Shown: positions 10,581 through 19,356, counted from the first letter of the stretch. The stretch is 64,000 bases of DNA from Carboxydocella thermautotrophica (GCA_003054495.1 CP028514.1:1589501-1653500); one strand, 5' to 3'. The notes: a model not told the origin generated them from the letters alone. Numbers and translations: made by a program.

Positions 10581-11807
10581 TTATGCAGAGATATTTTGCT
10601 GACTTAAATCAGATTGTAAATTATTATATCTATTTAATGCGATCGCCAAAAACAAGACTAAAATCAGGAAGATCCCGCTTAATTTTAGCGGCCAGTTATA
10701 GCCCAGTCCCTTCAATACTACCATGCCACCAAACGCAGCAATTGCCATGGCGCTATTGATAATTGGTTCGATCAAACCAAAAACTTTGCCCCTGAGCTCA
10801 TTAGGTGTTATTTCCTGCATAAATGTTCGCATGCCCAGACCGCCAAAGGAATTGGATATTCCGACCAGAGCAGCTACAATCACTACAGTTGCCCAGTTGA
10901 TCTGCCAGCCCAGCAGTATAAATGCTATCCCGCCCAGCAGGACACTAATTTGTACCAGTAATGGTCTAGGAACTCTCTGACCATATTTCCCCAGTAAAAA
11001 AGAGGTTAAAATCATCAGTCCGCCAGTGAGGGCAAGAGCGTAACTGTAGTAAACTTCAGCCAGTCCCAGTTCCTTGCGAATTATCAAGGGCTGGACAAAA
11101 TTATAAAAACCACCGGCCAGGAAAAAGCCAAACACCACTGCAAACATGATTAAGTGCGGTGGTGATTTTTTTATTTCCCGCAGGCCCTGATAGGTTTGCT
11201 GAAAAGGCATAAGCAAAGAAAAATGAGCCGTTTTCTGCGAACGATAGTTAATGAAAGCCAGAAAAAGTGCTGATAAAAGAAAACTCAAAGCATCAAATAA
11301 AAAGGCCCATCGGTAGCCGATAGCAGCAACCATGACACCACCAATTAAAGTCCCCAGCAGCCAGACACTGTTTGCCGTAACACCATTAATGCTATTAGCA
11401 GCCAGCAGATTTTTTTCCTCAACCAGTTCAGGGATAATAGCATAATAGGCCGGGGTAAACAGGCACGATAAAATATTTAAGGCAAAAACTATCAATGTTA
11501 AGGCCCAGAGGGGAGGGGAAAAAAGCAACAAAAGAGTAAGGAAAAACCGGGATAAATCCGCAATGACCATCAATTTTTTCCGGTTGTGTTGATCAGCCAT
11601 TGCCCCACCAAGCGGCCCAAAAAACAGAATGGCCAGGGTCTTGCTAAGGGTAATCCAGGCAAGGGCTTGTACGGAATTGGAATACCTGTCAATTACAAAA
11701 AGAGTTAAAGCGACATAGCTAATCCAGTCCCCCAGCGCTGATATCAGCTGACTTAACCATAAAAACCGAAAATTACGATTTTCAGATAAAAAAGCAGTAA
11801 AATTCAT
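10581..11807 (-). CDS. MFS transporter (major facilitator, EntS/MFS_3-like)
   Basis: A 408-residue integral membrane protein with about 12 hydrophobic segments, opening with the family-typical FRFLWLSQLISALGDWISYVAL. The loop between TM2 and TM3 has GGAMADQHNRKKLM, the MFS signature (G-x-x-x-D-x-x-x-R-K/R). Relatives export drugs, siderophores or macrolides, and the substrate cannot be told from sequence. The start ATG has a GGGGAG site. It is a single-gene unit behind a perfect-consensus promoter and converges on the tRNA operon, sharing its terminator. Confidence 0.88.
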   Translation of the reverse strand: MNFTAFLSENRNFRFLWLSQLISALGDWISYVALTLFVIDRYSNSVQALAWITLSKTLAILFFGPLGGAMADQHNRKKLMVIADLSRFFLTLLLLFSPPLWALTLIVFALNILSCLFTPAYYAIIPELVEEKNLLAANSINGVTANSVWLLGTLIGGVMVAAIGYRWAFLFDALSFLLSALFLAFINYRSQKTAHFSLLMPFQQTYQGLREIKKSPPHLIMFAVVFGFFLAGGFYNFVQPLIIRKELGLAEVYYSYALALTGGLMILTSFLLGKYGQRVPRPLLVQISVLLGGIAFILLGWQINWATVVIVAALVGISNSFGGLGMRTFMQEITPNELRGKVFGLIEPIINSAMAIAAFGGMVVLKGLGYNWPLKLSGIFLILVLFLAIALNRYNNLQSDLSQQNISA

Positions 11808-11858
11808 AAAATCTGCATCTCCCCGGTTATTACATTACGATTTACAAAACCATTATTT

Positions 11859-11887
11859 ATTATATAATAGAAGGAATAAAATGTCAA
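11859..11887 (-). promoter_or_regulatory. Consensus sigma-A promoter of MFS gene
   Basis: On the minus strand TTGACA (11887-11882) and TATAAT (11864-11859) are separated by exactly 17 nt, a perfect housekeeping consensus. It lies directly behind the upstream gene's terminator T-tract and serves the MFS gene starting at 11807. Confidence 0.88.
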
Positions 11888-11919
11888 AGAAAAAAATTCC
11901 TCCTTTTCACGGAGGAATT
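11888..11919 (-). terminator. Rho-independent terminator after ASCH-like gene
   Basis: Minus-strand hairpin AATTCCTCC/GGAGGAATT with a 7-nt loop (GTGAAAA), followed by an unbroken T-tract. It starts 5 nt after the stop of the 11925-12275 gene. Confidence 0.85.
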
Positions 11920-11924
11920 ATCTC

Positions 11925-12275
11925 TTACTCGAGAATTTCGGAAAAATAGATGACTGTAACAGTTTCATCCTTTTCTACTGGACGTTTGTAAATCTCAGAA
12001 AGATACTTGATTACATCATCCAGAGAACGAATATCCGGACTTTCTCCTTTTAAATCATCTTCATTTAACTCTGAAAGTTTTTTGACAATTACTCTGTCCA
12101 GGACAGCAGTAAAAACTTTTTTGCGGGGTTCAAAGCGATTACCGGCAGTAATCCAAACGATATCACCTTCACTATATTTCTCTCTCTTGTCTCCCAGTCT
12201 GATGGTACAATTCTTCTTGCGACATAACAGATGACCATGGTAATTGGAAGAATAGAAATTCAACGCCCGCACCAC
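11925..12275 (-). CDS. ASCH/PUA-like domain protein, function unknown
   Basis: A 116-residue soluble protein opening with RALNFYSSNYHGHLLCRKKN and TIRLGDKREKYSEGDIVWIT. That pattern is typical of ASCH/PUA-like beta-barrels, which tend to bind RNA or nucleotides. The C-terminal half is acidic and helical (SELNEDDLKGESPDIRSLDD). The GTG at 12275 follows a GGGAGG site. It is the last gene of a run with the lipoprotein and possibly the CO-dehydrogenase operon, and ends at a clear terminator. The fold call is from pattern only, so no function is claimed. Confidence 0.7.
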   Translation of the reverse strand: MVRALNFYSSNYHGHLLCRKKNCTIRLGDKREKYSEGDIVWITAGNRFEPRKKVFTAVLDRVIVKKLSELNEDDLKGESPDIRSLDDVIKYLSEIYKRPVEKDETVTVIYFSEILE

Positions 12276-12296
12276 TATCGCCTCCCTCTGCCAATC

Positions 12297-12914
12297 TTAA
12301 CCCTTGCGGGGATAACTCAATTTTTGCAGTTGCTCCTGTACCTGCCCTAACTCCTGTACTAATTCCTGTCTCTGGTTACCATTCATTTTTTCCCATTCAT
12401 CTGCCAGTTTTTCATATATATCAGTAAGTTTTTGCAATAATTCTTTTGTCTGCTCAATTGCTTTTTCCTGTTCTACCGTTAAGGCTTGATTGGTCAGAAG
12501 GCTCTGGCTCCAGGGATCAAATATATCCTGTTTAATGTGGGTTAGTACCGCTCTGGTTTGCAACAACTGGGTTAAAAGCCCGGGAGTAACCAGCTCTTTT
12601 TTTATCTCCACGCTAATATTACGGTTTTCATCCAAACGTTGATATTCCTGTTCCTCAGTATAAATAAAAGCTTCCAGTGCTCCCGTAGCTTTTCCGAGAA
12701 TCCAGGCGGGCTGGTCAGAACTGCGTAACCGGTTGATATTGCCAGTTACAATGCTCAAGAGGCGATAATCCCTCTCCCAGGCAGCCCGCAATCCCTCTCT
12801 GGCATCAGCTGCTAACCAGTTCTGATCATTTCCGGAAATAGTACCACCTTTAGCGCAACCACTTAGAAGCAGGAACAACATCATTCCGGCCAAAATCCTT
12901 GAGCGAATTTGCAT
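12297..12914 (-). CDS. Putative lipoprotein, helical, function unknown
   Basis: A 205-residue protein with a signal peptide (MQIRSRILAGMMLFLLL) ending in a lipobox, LLSGC, so it should be lipid-anchored outside the membrane. The remainder is polar, helical and rich in Gln/Glu/Leu, with coiled-coil-like stretches near the end (EKAIEQTKELLQKLTDIYEKL). No family is recognised. The start ATG at 12914 has a GGAG site and is preferred to an upstream frame reaching 13004, which would overlap the oxidoreductase and lack the signal peptide. It lies 29 nt after the CooS-associated oxidoreductase and may be cotranscribed with it. Confidence 0.75.
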   Translation of the reverse strand: MQIRSRILAGMMLFLLLSGCAKGGTISGNDQNWLAADAREGLRAAWERDYRLLSIVTGNINRLRSSDQPAWILGKATGALEAFIYTEEQEYQRLDENRNISVEIKKELVTPGLLTQLLQTRAVLTHIKQDIFDPWSQSLLTNQALTVEQEKAIEQTKELLQKLTDIYEKLADEWEKMNGNQRQELVQELGQVQEQLQKLSYPRKG

Positions 12915-12943
12915 AATCTCAGCTCCAAATTGTTTTTTGTTTT

Positions 12944-14173
12944 TTATTCGACAAAAACAGCTTTTTTCCTGCTGAACCAGTCCAGTGCTTGCGCTTTTTT
13001 CCAACTCCCTAGACCCCAGGAAAGAGGTCCGGCAATCCGGGCCGATGCTCCAAGCAAAATAAATCCGGCCAGGGTTCCTTCAAGGAAAACAAGCTTCTGG
13101 TATTCTTTCCCCCTATCTTTTATAACCTCCCCCTCAGCCTCAGCTGGAGTCAAAGGTGAAAGTCCGCCGGTAATCAGCCGCAAACTGCCAAAATGAGCAG
13201 AATTGCCCGGTTGATAATCATCCCAGGCTGTTTTATGCCCGGCCATATTTCTGGCAGCAATTAAACCCTGTCTGGCTGCTACCGGCCAAAGGGCCAGGTT
13301 ACGCAGTTTCCCGGTAACTTTTTCTTTGGCCAGGGTCACATCCCCGGCAGCATAGATATTTTCGTACTCTGTTTCCTGAAATTGGTTAACCGGTATGCCT
13401 TTTTCCCGGCCAAGGAAATCGCTATTGGGGTTAACTCCCTTACCGATAACCGCAAGTCCTGCTGGCAATGTTCTGCCCCTGGCCGTCTGCAGAGCGGTTA
13501 GGCCCTGTTCTGGACTGCCAGTGAAGGCAACCGGGTTGTCCCCGAAAATTAGCTCTATCCCGTGTTCAATCAAATGAGCTGCCAGGATTTCACCTGCTCT
13601 TTTATCCAGGCCCTGGGAAAAAGGATAACTGGAGGAAATAATCATGCTTACCTGTTTGTCCAGTTCCCGCAAAGCCCAGGCAGTTTTTAGGCCCACCAAT
13701 CCCCCGCCAATGATAGCGCATTTCTGGGTTTGCTGTAATCTAGCTTTGATGATTTGTAGATGTTCCAATGTACGTAATGGGGTAACACCTTTGAGTTCGA
13801 CGCCAGGCAAGTCAATAGCCACAGGGTCAGCCCCACTGGCAATCAATAGCTTTTGATACTGGATTTCCTTTCCTTGTTTATCAACTATCAGTCGCCGGTT
13901 AACATCAATAGCCTGTACTTTATAATCGGTAATTTGTTCAATCCCCTGTTCCTTTATGGCCGCAGCCGTTTTAATATAGATTTGTTCAGACTGGATTTTC
14001 TGAGCCAGAAAGTAGGTTAATAGCGGTTTACTATAAAATCCGCCCTCTGTCTCAGCAGTCAAGATAGTGATTTTCCGCCAGGGAACAAGCCTCCTCAATT
14101 CCTGGGCAGCAGTAATCCCGGCAATGCTGTTGCCGATAATAACGATCTCTCGCTGTAAACAGGCCATTGTCAC
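12944..14173 (-). CDS. FAD-dependent pyridine nucleotide oxidoreductase (CODH-associated)
   Basis: A 409-residue flavoprotein of the NADH-dependent rubredoxin/nitrite reductase type. An FAD Rossmann motif (IVIIGNSIAGITAAQEL) opens it, a second Rossmann motif for NAD(P) follows (CAIIGGGLVGLKTAWAL, near residue 150), and a late FAD motif, NIYAAGDVTLA, precedes the C-terminal domain. It starts 6 nt after the cooS stop. cooF-cooS-FAD/NAD oxidoreductase sets occur in several CO-metabolising bacteria and are inferred to pass CO-derived electrons through CooF to NAD(P)+. That role is inference from the neighbourhood; the electron acceptor is not visible in the sequence. Confidence 0.85.
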   Translation of the reverse strand: MTMACLQREIVIIGNSIAGITAAQELRRLVPWRKITILTAETEGGFYSKPLLTYFLAQKIQSEQIYIKTAAAIKEQGIEQITDYKVQAIDVNRRLIVDKQGKEIQYQKLLIASGADPVAIDLPGVELKGVTPLRTLEHLQIIKARLQQTQKCAIIGGGLVGLKTAWALRELDKQVSMIISSSYPFSQGLDKRAGEILAAHLIEHGIELIFGDNPVAFTGSPEQGLTALQTARGRTLPAGLAVIGKGVNPNSDFLGREKGIPVNQFQETEYENIYAAGDVTLAKEKVTGKLRNLALWPVAARQGLIAARNMAGHKTAWDDYQPGNSAHFGSLRLITGGLSPLTPAEAEGEVIKDRGKEYQKLVFLEGTLAGFILLGASARIAGPLSWGLGSWKKAQALDWFSRKKAVFVE

Positions 14174-14179
14174 TGCCTC

Positions 14180-16072
14180 CTATAAGCCCAGTCCCTTGCG
14201 TTTGGCCTGAATATGTTCATAAATAACCGTTGCAGCTTTTACAGGGTCGGATTCTACGAAAAACTTGCCTCCGAGAACCTCTTCTGCGCCACTGGTTAGG
14301 AAAGCAGTGACTTCCTGCCCCCCTAATATCGGAGGCATTACTCCTAAGTGAACCAGACATCCCATGGCTACAGCCCAGGTACCGATAGCCAGGGCCTTTT
14401 CATGCTGATGTTCCGGCGCCGAAGCGGCAACAGGCAATTGCTGAACAGTCACGCCCAGGTATTCTGCCAGAGCTGTCAGCACATCACCAATCCGGGAATT
14501 ATCTACACAGGAGCCCATGTGCCAGACTGGCGGCAAGGGTTTATCCAGACCGGCTACCTGACCCAGGAGAGACAGGATCTTCTTCAAGCCCGGCCCAGCC
14601 CACTTTTCCGTAGCTTCACTATTGAGCAAACCAGCTTTGGCCAGGGCATTAGCTGAACAGCCCGTTGTCACAACCAGTACATCTTTGCTGATTAATTCTT
14701 TGACTAAATTTACGTGCAGGTAATCATGGGTAATCTTGACATTATTGCAACCAACAGTTGCCACTACCCCCTGGATATCGCCATTGCTAATCTCCTGAAC
14801 CAGGGGCTTTAAGGGTTCTTGAGCATCTATTTTGCTGAGGATTGAAATAATAGTTTCTACACTGAAACCAGCCATGAGGGTAGTCTTTTCTCGGGTGGCA
14901 TTGATTTTGGCAGGATCTCGCTTGCTATAAGCTGCAATAGCCAATTCTACTGCTTTTCTGGCCATTTCATCAGCTTGCTGATAGGACCATTCCAGGTGGG
15001 TTGCGCCATCCATTTTGACGATGGGGTTGGTAGTAATGAGGACTGTATGGTAGCATCTGGCCAGGGAAGCCAGAGATGGCATAATACATTGCACATCCAC
15101 AATCATGGCATCAGTGAGTCCGGTGGCTATTGCCAGTTCCTGGGCCAGAAAATTAGTTGCCAGGGGAATGCCATGTCGCATCAAAATTTCATTGGCTGTA
15201 CAGCAAATACCGCTGACTTGAATACTTTTGGCCCCTGCTTTCTGTGCTTCCGGTGTCAGCTTTCTGGCCCATTCTACTATTTTCTCGGAAAGCAAAGGTA
15301 TATGTCCATGCATAACAATATTTACGTTTTCTTCAGTCAGGACACCAAGGTTAGCTTCACTGAAGACAGGCTGGGGTGTACCAAATAGTATATCCTGCAA
15401 ATCAGTACCCAGTTTTAAACCTGCATAACCATCCACCAGACCCAGCTTGACAGTAGCCAGCAAAAGATTTGGCCAGGAAGCGTCCATACCCATGGTGGTC
15501 TGATGTAAGGCTTCGCGAATTTCCCGGTCAGCATTTCTGGGTATTACCCCCAGTTCCCGCCATTTAGCTACCCTTTCTTTGGGAGCATGGGCAACCAGCC
15601 AGTTCAATTCTCCACTGCCAAAACGTTGAAAATCTTCTCTGGCTTTGGCTACTAATTCTTTGCCAATATCTTTTATATCTTTGCCTTCAACAGCAATCCC
15701 CAGTTTGTGAGCCAGCCCTTTTAGCTTTTCAGCATCAGTGATCTTGTATGGTCCTTCTTCAGATAAGGCCTTTTCTAAAACTTCCAGGGTTTCATAGGCA
15801 TGATCCACATGAGCTGCTGCCCCGGCAGTAACCTGTCTGAGCAAGTTCCTGGCAACCATAATATTGCCATCTGCTCCACAGATTCCTTTGTCTGGTTTCC
15901 CAAAAGGATTAATCCGGCAAGGGCCCTGGCCGCAGTGACGGCAGCACAAGCCTAGACTGCCGAAGCCACACTGGGGTTCCTGTTCCTGGTACCTCTGCCA
16001 GACATGTTCTACAGGACCCTGCCAGTTTTGTAATACTTGCTCCGCCCCGGTATCTATTGTAAATTTCTCCAT
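14180..16072 (-). CDS. cooS: Anaerobic Ni-Fe-S carbon monoxide dehydrogenase, catalytic subunit
   Basis: A 630-residue CooS that interconverts CO and CO2 at the Ni-4Fe-4S C-cluster. The N-terminal cysteines for clusters D and B are in FGSLGLCCRHCGQGPCRINP and KGICGAD. C-cluster ligand segments are visible as MHGHIPLLSE, GICCTANEILMRHG, VGCNNVKI, TTGCSANALAKAG and HMGSCVDNSRI. Length is normal (about 630-640). It lies 17 nt after cooF and 6 nt before the FAD oxidoreductase, so it is a monofunctional CODH distinct from the acsA copy at the right end of the window. No energy-converting hydrogenase genes accompany it here. Confidence 0.96.
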   Translation of the reverse strand: MEKFTIDTGAEQVLQNWQGPVEHVWQRYQEQEPQCGFGSLGLCCRHCGQGPCRINPFGKPDKGICGADGNIMVARNLLRQVTAGAAAHVDHAYETLEVLEKALSEEGPYKITDAEKLKGLAHKLGIAVEGKDIKDIGKELVAKAREDFQRFGSGELNWLVAHAPKERVAKWRELGVIPRNADREIREALHQTTMGMDASWPNLLLATVKLGLVDGYAGLKLGTDLQDILFGTPQPVFSEANLGVLTEENVNIVMHGHIPLLSEKIVEWARKLTPEAQKAGAKSIQVSGICCTANEILMRHGIPLATNFLAQELAIATGLTDAMIVDVQCIMPSLASLARCYHTVLITTNPIVKMDGATHLEWSYQQADEMARKAVELAIAAYSKRDPAKINATREKTTLMAGFSVETIISILSKIDAQEPLKPLVQEISNGDIQGVVATVGCNNVKITHDYLHVNLVKELISKDVLVVTTGCSANALAKAGLLNSEATEKWAGPGLKKILSLLGQVAGLDKPLPPVWHMGSCVDNSRIGDVLTALAEYLGVTVQQLPVAASAPEHQHEKALAIGTWAVAMGCLVHLGVMPPILGGQEVTAFLTSGAEEVLGGKFFVESDPVKAATVIYEHIQAKRKGLGL

Positions 16073-16089
16073 ATCTGTAGCCTCCCTCT

Positions 16090-16566
16090 CTAGATTAAAT
16101 TTTTGGCATAATTTTTTCTTATTGCAGCAGCAAACTCTTCCCCTTCCTCATAAACAAGAGCCTGAGTAGGACATGCCTGAACACAGGCTGGCTTGCCTGT
16201 ATCATGACAGAGGTCGCACTTAACTGCCTTCCCCTCAGCCTCTGTCAACATGACTCCGTAGGGACAGCTCATAATGCACATCCAGCAACTGACACAGCGT
16301 TCCCGTTTTAGTTGTACACTCCCATCCCCAGCGCGGTAGATAGCACCGGTCATACAGGCCAGTAAACAGGGCGCATCATCACAATGACGGCACTGTAAAG
16401 GCATGGCACCCTGGCTGGTTTTTTCCACCTGTACCCTGTTAACCGGTTTTTCCCCATTCAATATAGTAAGAAATAAATTTTTCTGCTGGCTATGGGCAAC
16501 AGCACAGGCCAGTTCGCAGCTATGGCAGGACAGGCATTTCTCAGCTCTAACCATAACTTTTTTCAT
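16090..16566 (-). CDS. cooF: CooF-like 4Fe-4S ferredoxin subunit
   Basis: A 158-residue electron carrier with four cysteine clusters: CLSCHSCELAC, CRHCDDAPCLLAC, CVSCWMCIMSC and CDLCHDTGKPACVQAC. This is the HycB/CooF architecture, and it would take electrons from CooS. A longer open frame extends to 16749, but the ATG at 16566 follows GGAGGTGAAGGAG and begins MKKVMVRAEKCLSCHSC as CooF proteins do. It is the first gene of the cooF-cooS-oxidoreductase operon and is divergent from the L,D-transpeptidase. The 106-nt divergent spacer is AT-rich and shows no clear CooA-type palindrome. Confidence 0.93.
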   Translation of the reverse strand: MKKVMVRAEKCLSCHSCELACAVAHSQQKNLFLTILNGEKPVNRVQVEKTSQGAMPLQCRHCDDAPCLLACMTGAIYRAGDGSVQLKRERCVSCWMCIMSCPYGVMLTEAEGKAVKCDLCHDTGKPACVQACPTQALVYEEGEEFAAAIRKNYAKNLI

Positions 16567-16681
16567 TTCTCCTTCACCTCCTTTTCTCTTTCTCTCGCCT
16601 AATTGGTAATTACTATATTTTATGTAAAATCCCTGCCGAATAAAAAAATTTTTTGGCGTTAAAATATTAGGGGTGATGGGA

Positions 16682-17317
16682 ATGCGCAAAGCAATATTAT
16701 ATGTGTTAATTTTTCTTTTCTTTCCTTTTTCCCCAGCTATTGCCTCCAACCAAAATACCTGGTTATTAATCGATCTTAATAATCGTACTATTACAGCTCT
16801 GCAAGGTAACCAGCCCCTTGTTCAATTTCCGGTAGCCATAGGCAAAAAAAATTCGCCTACCCCGATCGGCAACTGGAAAGTAATACATAAATCTGCCAAC
16901 TGGGGTAACGGTTTTGGCAGCAGGTTCCTGGGATTAGATGTTCCCTGGGGTAAATATGGCATTCATGGCACCAACAAGCCCTGGTCCATTGGTCAGCGGG
17001 CTTCAGCCGGTTGTATTAGAATGAAAAACCAGGATATTGAGCGTTTATATCCACTGGTAAAAACAGGTACACCAGTGGTCATTATCGGCAATCCTTTTGC
17101 TTCCTGGAGCTGGCGACCTCTTTTTCGGGACTTAAAAGGTGCTGATGTAGTCCTAGTTCAGGAACGCCTTTCTGCTCTGGGATTTTATCAAGGAAATGCT
17201 GACGGTATTTTTGGTTACAGTACCGAGCTTGCAGTGAAAAACTGGCAAAAAACAAGAAAAGTTGAAATTACCGGTCAAATCCATGCCACAGATTATCAGG
17301 CCTTAGGTTTTAGATAA
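16682..17317 (+). CDS. Secreted L,D-transpeptidase with peptidoglycan-binding domain
   Basis: A 211-residue protein with a signal peptide (MRKAILYVLIFLFFPFSPA), then a YkuD catalytic domain, then a PG_binding_1 domain (VQERLSALGFYQGNADGIFG). The catalytic motif is complete: YGIHGTNKPWSIGQRASAGC followed by IRM, giving the HGT...S-x-GC-I-R signature with the nucleophilic cysteine. The family makes 3-3 cross-links or attaches proteins to peptidoglycan, often in spores. AGGGGTG precedes the ATG at 16682; a GTG at 16673 and an ATG at 16676 are other possible starts. Its 3' end overlaps the convergent TPR gene by 15 nt. Confidence 0.92.
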   Translation: MRKAILYVLIFLFFPFSPAIASNQNTWLLIDLNNRTITALQGNQPLVQFPVAIGKKNSPTPIGNWKVIHKSANWGNGFGSRFLGLDVPWGKYGIHGTNKPWSIGQRASAGCIRMKNQDIERLYPLVKTGTPVVIIGNPFASWSWRPLFRDLKGADVVLVQERLSALGFYQGNADGIFGYSTELAVKNWQKTRKVEITGQIHATDYQALGFR

Positions 17318-18223
17318 GAGATTTAAATATCTTTTGCTGGCCTGATGGAAAGGCATCAATTCCAGAGCTTTTGCAAATGCTGTTTTTGCTTCCGCATTTT
17401 TTTTACCCTTATACAAAACCCGACCTAGATAATACCAGTTTATACCATTATCTTTTTCCAGCTCTACTGCTTTTCGTAACGGCTCTTCCGCTTCCTGCCA
17501 GCGTCCTGTACGCCATAGGGCCAAACCCCAGTTGCGCCAGTATATGCCCAGATTAGGGGCAAGCTCTACTGCCTGGCGATGGGCAGTTTCCGCTTGCTGT
17601 CCATACCCTAATTGCCATAACCATTTTGCCAGTTTGTCATATAAATGAGGTAAACGCGGATTAAGCCTGATTGCCTCTTTAACTTTGGCGACAGCTTCCC
17701 TGATTTCCCCTATACCCGCATAAGCTAATGCCAGCTGATACCAGCCAAATTCGATCTCCGGTTTTAAAGCAGTAACCCGAGTCAAAGGAGCAATAGCTTC
17801 CTCATATCTACCCAGGAGATTTAAACATTTTCCCAGCCAGAGCAAAGCCTTTATATGTGCTCCTTCTATAGCCAGCACCTTCTGAAAATAATTTACCGCT
17901 TCCGTCCAATTACCGGAATCGGCTTCCACTACTCCCAGGCGAAACAATGCCTGCAAATAATAAGGGTTTATTTTGATCGCCTTTTGCCAGTAGTTTTTAG
18001 CGAGATCCAGTTGCTGTTGTTGCCAGGCAATATAACCCAGACCATAATAGGCAAAATAAAGGTTGTCATCCAGTTTTAACGCAGTTTCATAAGCATGCTT
18101 GGCTTCTTCATAAATTTTCAGCCTGGTGCTAACATAACCCAGGCGCAAGAGGGTCCAGACATCCTTGGGGTTTTTGCTCAAAACAACCAGGTAGTTCTCC
18201 CTTTCCTCTTCCAGGGTCAACAT
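17303..18223 (-). CDS. Tetratricopeptide-repeat protein
   Basis: A 306-residue soluble protein built almost wholly of TPR units of 34 residues; about eight are visible, for example YAYYGLGYIAWQQQQLDLAK and the NPYYLQALFRLGVVEADSGN unit after it. TPR arrays are protein-interaction scaffolds and no catalytic domain is present. The ATG at 18223 has AAAGGAGGG 6 nt upstream; the frame open to 18265 is less likely. It is flanked upstream by the terminator after the radical-SAM gene, so it is probably monocistronic. The partner is unknown. The tail overlaps the convergent L,D-transpeptidase gene by 15 nt, leaving no room for a separate terminator. Confidence 0.85.
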   Translation of the reverse strand: MLTLEEERENYLVVLSKNPKDVWTLLRLGYVSTRLKIYEEAKHAYETALKLDDNLYFAYYGLGYIAWQQQQLDLAKNYWQKAIKINPYYLQALFRLGVVEADSGNWTEAVNYFQKVLAIEGAHIKALLWLGKCLNLLGRYEEAIAPLTRVTALKPEIEFGWYQLALAYAGIGEIREAVAKVKEAIRLNPRLPHLYDKLAKWLWQLGYGQQAETAHRQAVELAPNLGIYWRNWGLALWRTGRWQEAEEPLRKAVELEKDNGINWYYLGRVLYKGKKNAEAKTAFAKALELMPFHQASKRYLNLLSKT

Positions 18224-18277
18224 ATTGTCCCTCCTTTCCCTACCAAAAAATCTATGCTTGTTCACAGGTAAATATGC

Positions 18278-18311
18278 AAAATCGCCCTGCCAGCCGACAG
18301 GGCGATTTTTT
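18278..18311 (-). terminator. Rho-independent terminator after radical SAM gene
   Basis: Stem ATCGCCCTG/CAGGGCGAT with an 8-nt loop, flanked by A and T runs on both sides. On the minus strand it directly follows the radical-SAM stop codon. Confidence 0.85.
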
Positions 18312-18916
18312 CAAGCAAACTCGGGATAATAATGTCTGATTCGCAATTCCACACCCAGGGTTTCCGCAATTTTATGACAGGCCCCGATATCTACTGTTCC
18401 ATCATCCACTACCGTCAAGATTACTCTGGGAAGATGTTTGCGGCATTCTGCTGCAAACTCCAGTAAAGCGGAATATGCCTCTTTACCATACACAGAATGG
18501 CATTTAGCCTGATACTTTTCCGCATTTTCCGCATTGAGGCTGATAGAAACCACATCTACCAACCCTACCAAATCCGGTACAATATTGCGCCGGTGAATAA
18601 GATTGGCCTGTCCATTGGTGTTAATGCGGATGGACTTCACCTGCTGTTGCCTTAGATAAGCTGCTACTTCCTTTACTACCTCCAGACGCACTAAAGGCTC
18701 ACCATAGCCGCAAAATACCACCTCATCGAATTGCTTTAAATCAGCCGGCAAGTCAGCAATGATTTCCCTGGCCAAAGGTTCTCTTTCCAGCCATAAGCTT
18801 TTCTCCCCAGGTCCCTGAGTAGTATTGCGAATGCAAAAATCACAGCGATTGGTACAGGCATTGGTAATATTTAAATAAAGGCTGTTACCCAGCTGATAAT
18901 TGGTAATCACCGGCAT
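18311..18916 (-). CDS. TatD-linked-type radical SAM protein
   Basis: A 201-residue short radical SAM protein. The cluster motif is CTNRCDFCIR (C-x3-C-x2-C) near residue 21, followed by FCGYGEPLVRLEVVKEVAAY (the GGE-like SAM-binding site) and INTNGQANLIHRR. Its length and motif spacing match the family often found linked to TatD nuclease genes, whose substrate is unknown. Here no TatD gene adjoins it. It starts at an ATG after GGAGGT and stands alone, divergent from the small membrane protein gene to the right. Confidence 0.82.
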   Translation of the reverse strand: MPVITNYQLGNSLYLNITNACTNRCDFCIRNTTQGPGEKSLWLEREPLAREIIADLPADLKQFDEVVFCGYGEPLVRLEVVKEVAAYLRQQQVKSIRINTNGQANLIHRRNIVPDLVGLVDVVSISLNAENAEKYQAKCHSVYGKEAYSALLEFAAECRKHLPRVILTVVDDGTVDIGACHKIAETLGVELRIRHYYPEFA

Positions 18917-18990
18917 ACCTCCTTCATTATTGCCAAGCAGTTATATATTCCTGTTCCATGCATAAATTTTTTAGCAGGGAGGTGAAAAGG

Positions 18991-19356
18991 ATGGATGAAA
19001 CTTTAAACTGGCGTGCAATCACTGTTGCCTCAATAATCTCTATTCTTTCCTTGTTGATATTTACAGTCGTGCTGGCTCTTGCCCTTAAGTTTACATCCCT
19101 TCCAGAAACGTATATTGACTATTTCGTAGTTCTTTTTCTAGCCGGTTCTGCCTTTTCTGGTAGCTGGTATCTCGGTAATAGGGTGGAACACCGTATATTA
19201 TATCATACCTTGTTGCTAAGTGTATTTTTCATCCTGTTTTTACTGGCCATCGGTATAGTTTTTTACGGGTCCGCAATGACCATCTCTGCCTGGGTAGGCA
19301 ACATAGCTGCCATTTTAGTCGGTTCTATTGCAGGCGCATTAACAGGTGCACGCTGA
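18991..19356 (+). CDS. Small four-TM membrane protein (TIGR04086/YrzE-like)
   Basis: A 121-residue protein with four hydrophobic helices (AITVASIISILSLLIFTVVL; YFVVLFLAGSAFSGSWYLG; TLLLSVFFILFLLAIGIVF; ISAWVGNIAAILVGSIAGAL). This is the layout of the TIGR04086/YrzE family of unknown function, common in spore-forming Firmicutes and usually near yajC, secDF or tgt. GGGAGGTG lies 7 nt before the ATG at 18991; an in-frame ATG at 18958 is a weaker choice. It is a plus-strand single gene with a strong terminator at 19474. Confidence 0.78.
   Translation: MDETLNWRAITVASIISILSLLIFTVVLALALKFTSLPETYIDYFVVLFLAGSAFSGSWYLGNRVEHRILYHTLLLSVFFILFLLAIGIVFYGSAMTISAWVGNIAAILVGSIAGALTGAR

Noticed and set aside
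16567-16681. CooA-type operator in the cooF/L,D-transpeptidase divergent gap
   Set aside because: No convincing inverted repeat of CRP/FNR type could be seen; the region is simply AT-rich.
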